Assembly: GCA_013397695.1 (NCBI GenBank)
Contig: VYZI01000118.1
Coordinates: 638,497 to 702,496 of the forward strand
From: Centropus unirufus
Lineage: Eukaryota > Chordata > Aves > Cuculiformes > Centropidae
DNA: 64,000 bases
Direction: 5' to 3'
The position numbers and the translations under genes were made by a program. Numbering within the stretch: position 1 is the stretch's first letter; every line of letters starts with the position of its first letter. Under the pieces are notes generated by a model, which saw only the letters and a list, made by a program, of their open reading frames with translations, searched no databases and had not been told where the DNA came from. Shown in pieces: positions 63,301 to 64,000 of this stretch.

Positions 63301-63718
63301 CAAGAGTTTCACTTGCCTAAAGGCCGTAGCTATTTAAATAAGTCACTTCAGCAGACATTCCCAGAGTTTTGGATCTATACTCACAGTCATCATCACTCAT
63401 AAATGCTTCTACTTTGAAAAAAAACAACCCTTGCAGTTTTTATCACCATTGCAGTTAGATCCATTGGACATACAGTGCATGATCAGGCTTCTGCACTAAT
63501 TTCCTGATGACCTTTTGTGTAATCTACATCATTAAAATTACATTAGAGAGATAGTTTGGGGGGGTGGGTATTCAACCTCAAACAAACCACGCTGTAAAGC
63601 AGTGGAATACAGGAGTCCTTTCTTGTGTTCTTAATAGAGCCTTGATATCTACAATGGAAGAAACTCATCACATCATCAAATATTTGTAGATGTGGCTGGC
63701 TATCTGCAGGTAATGGTA

Positions 63719-63780
63719 TCTTATTTTCTTTTTTTATTTATCATTTATTATTCTTATTTATTTATTTTATTTACTTATTC
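63719..63780 (+). repeat. TTTA/TTATT microsatellite-like tract
   Basis: An imperfect TTATTTATTTATTTTATTTA array directly adjoining the 5' edge of the CR1 fragment that starts at 63786. Confidence 0.85.
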
Positions 63781-63785
63781 CCCAC

Positions 63786-64000
63786 AGAGATGGAGAAGGG
63801 TCTGGAAAACAAGTCTCATGAGGAGCAGCTAAGGGAGCTGGGGCTGTTCAGCTTGGAGAAGAGGCAGCTGAGGAGAAACCTTATTGCTCTCTACAACCAC
63901 CCAGAAGGAGATTATGGCGAGGTGGGTTTTAGGGTCTCCTTTCCCAAGTAACAGGCAATAGAATGAGAGGAAATTGCCCCAAGGTGTACCAGGTGGGGTT
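63786..64000 (+). mobile_element. CR1 LINE fragment running off the window end
   Basis: 'GATGGAGAAGGGTCTGGAAA', 'GAGGAGCAGCTAAGGGAGCT', 'GGGGCTGTTCAGCTTGGAGA' and 'AACCTTATTGCTCTCTACAA' follow the end of the CR1 reverse-transcriptase ORF. 'TTTCCCAAGTAACAGGC' then enters the 3' UTR. The blocks are well kept, so this is a fairly young copy. The rest of its 3' end must lie beyond the window. Confidence 0.95.

Larger units (their letters stand above)
59681..63785. other. Non-coding DNA, LRMDA intron
   Basis: AT-rich unique sequence with several A- and T-rich tracts (60223-60303, 60954-60980, 61111-61170) and a TTTA-type tract at the right end. No exon was recognised. Confidence 0.55.

Overview
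This window looks like bird genomic DNA, about 60% A+T by eye. The main evidence is the interspersed repeats: nearly all that I can recognise are short, 5'-truncated CR1 LINE fragments. Many keep the typical avian 3' end, in which a 'CCTTCCAACCCAAACCATTCTATG'-like block is followed by ATTCTATG-type repeats. I found no mammalian SINEs, no bacterial-style gene packing and no long uninterrupted reading frames. Crocodilian or turtle DNA is not formally excluded.

I can support one protein-coding piece: a 127-bp internal exon on the minus strand at 54019..53893. It has consensus splice sites on both sides. It encodes a C-terminal leucine-rich-repeat cap (YFVLHKLPNLKFLDTRKV) followed by a charged helix. 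I assign it to LRMDA (formerly C10orf11), the melanocyte-differentiation gene mutated in human oculocutaneous albinism type 7. LRMDA is a very large gene with long introns, so the rest of the window is best read as its intronic DNA. The 3' part of the gene lies toward coordinate 1 and the 5' part toward 64000. I looked for the neighbouring exons and did not find them.

Layout. Positions 1-53892 are non-coding DNA downstream of the exon, with thirteen clear CR1 fragments, one weak one, several A- or T-rich tracts and an 86-base assembly gap at 5178-5263. Positions 54020-64000 are the upstream intron, with two CR1 fragments, the last running off the window end. CR1 orientation is mixed (7 plus, 8 minus). 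The longest stretch without a recognisable transposon is 27448-37307, almost 10 kb. Near its middle is a dense PBX-MEIS/HOX-type motif cluster (about 31527-31560), the best enhancer candidate in the window.

The most unusual structure is a near-perfect 38-bp inverted repeat with a 4-base loop at 43807-43886, flanked by a 13-bp direct repeat. It is what a template-switch mutation would leave, and it would form a pre-miRNA-like hairpin if transcribed. Most long open frames here overlap CR1, low-complexity tracts or each other in several frames, and I treat them as chance. No rRNA, tRNA, CRISPR array or complete gene was found.
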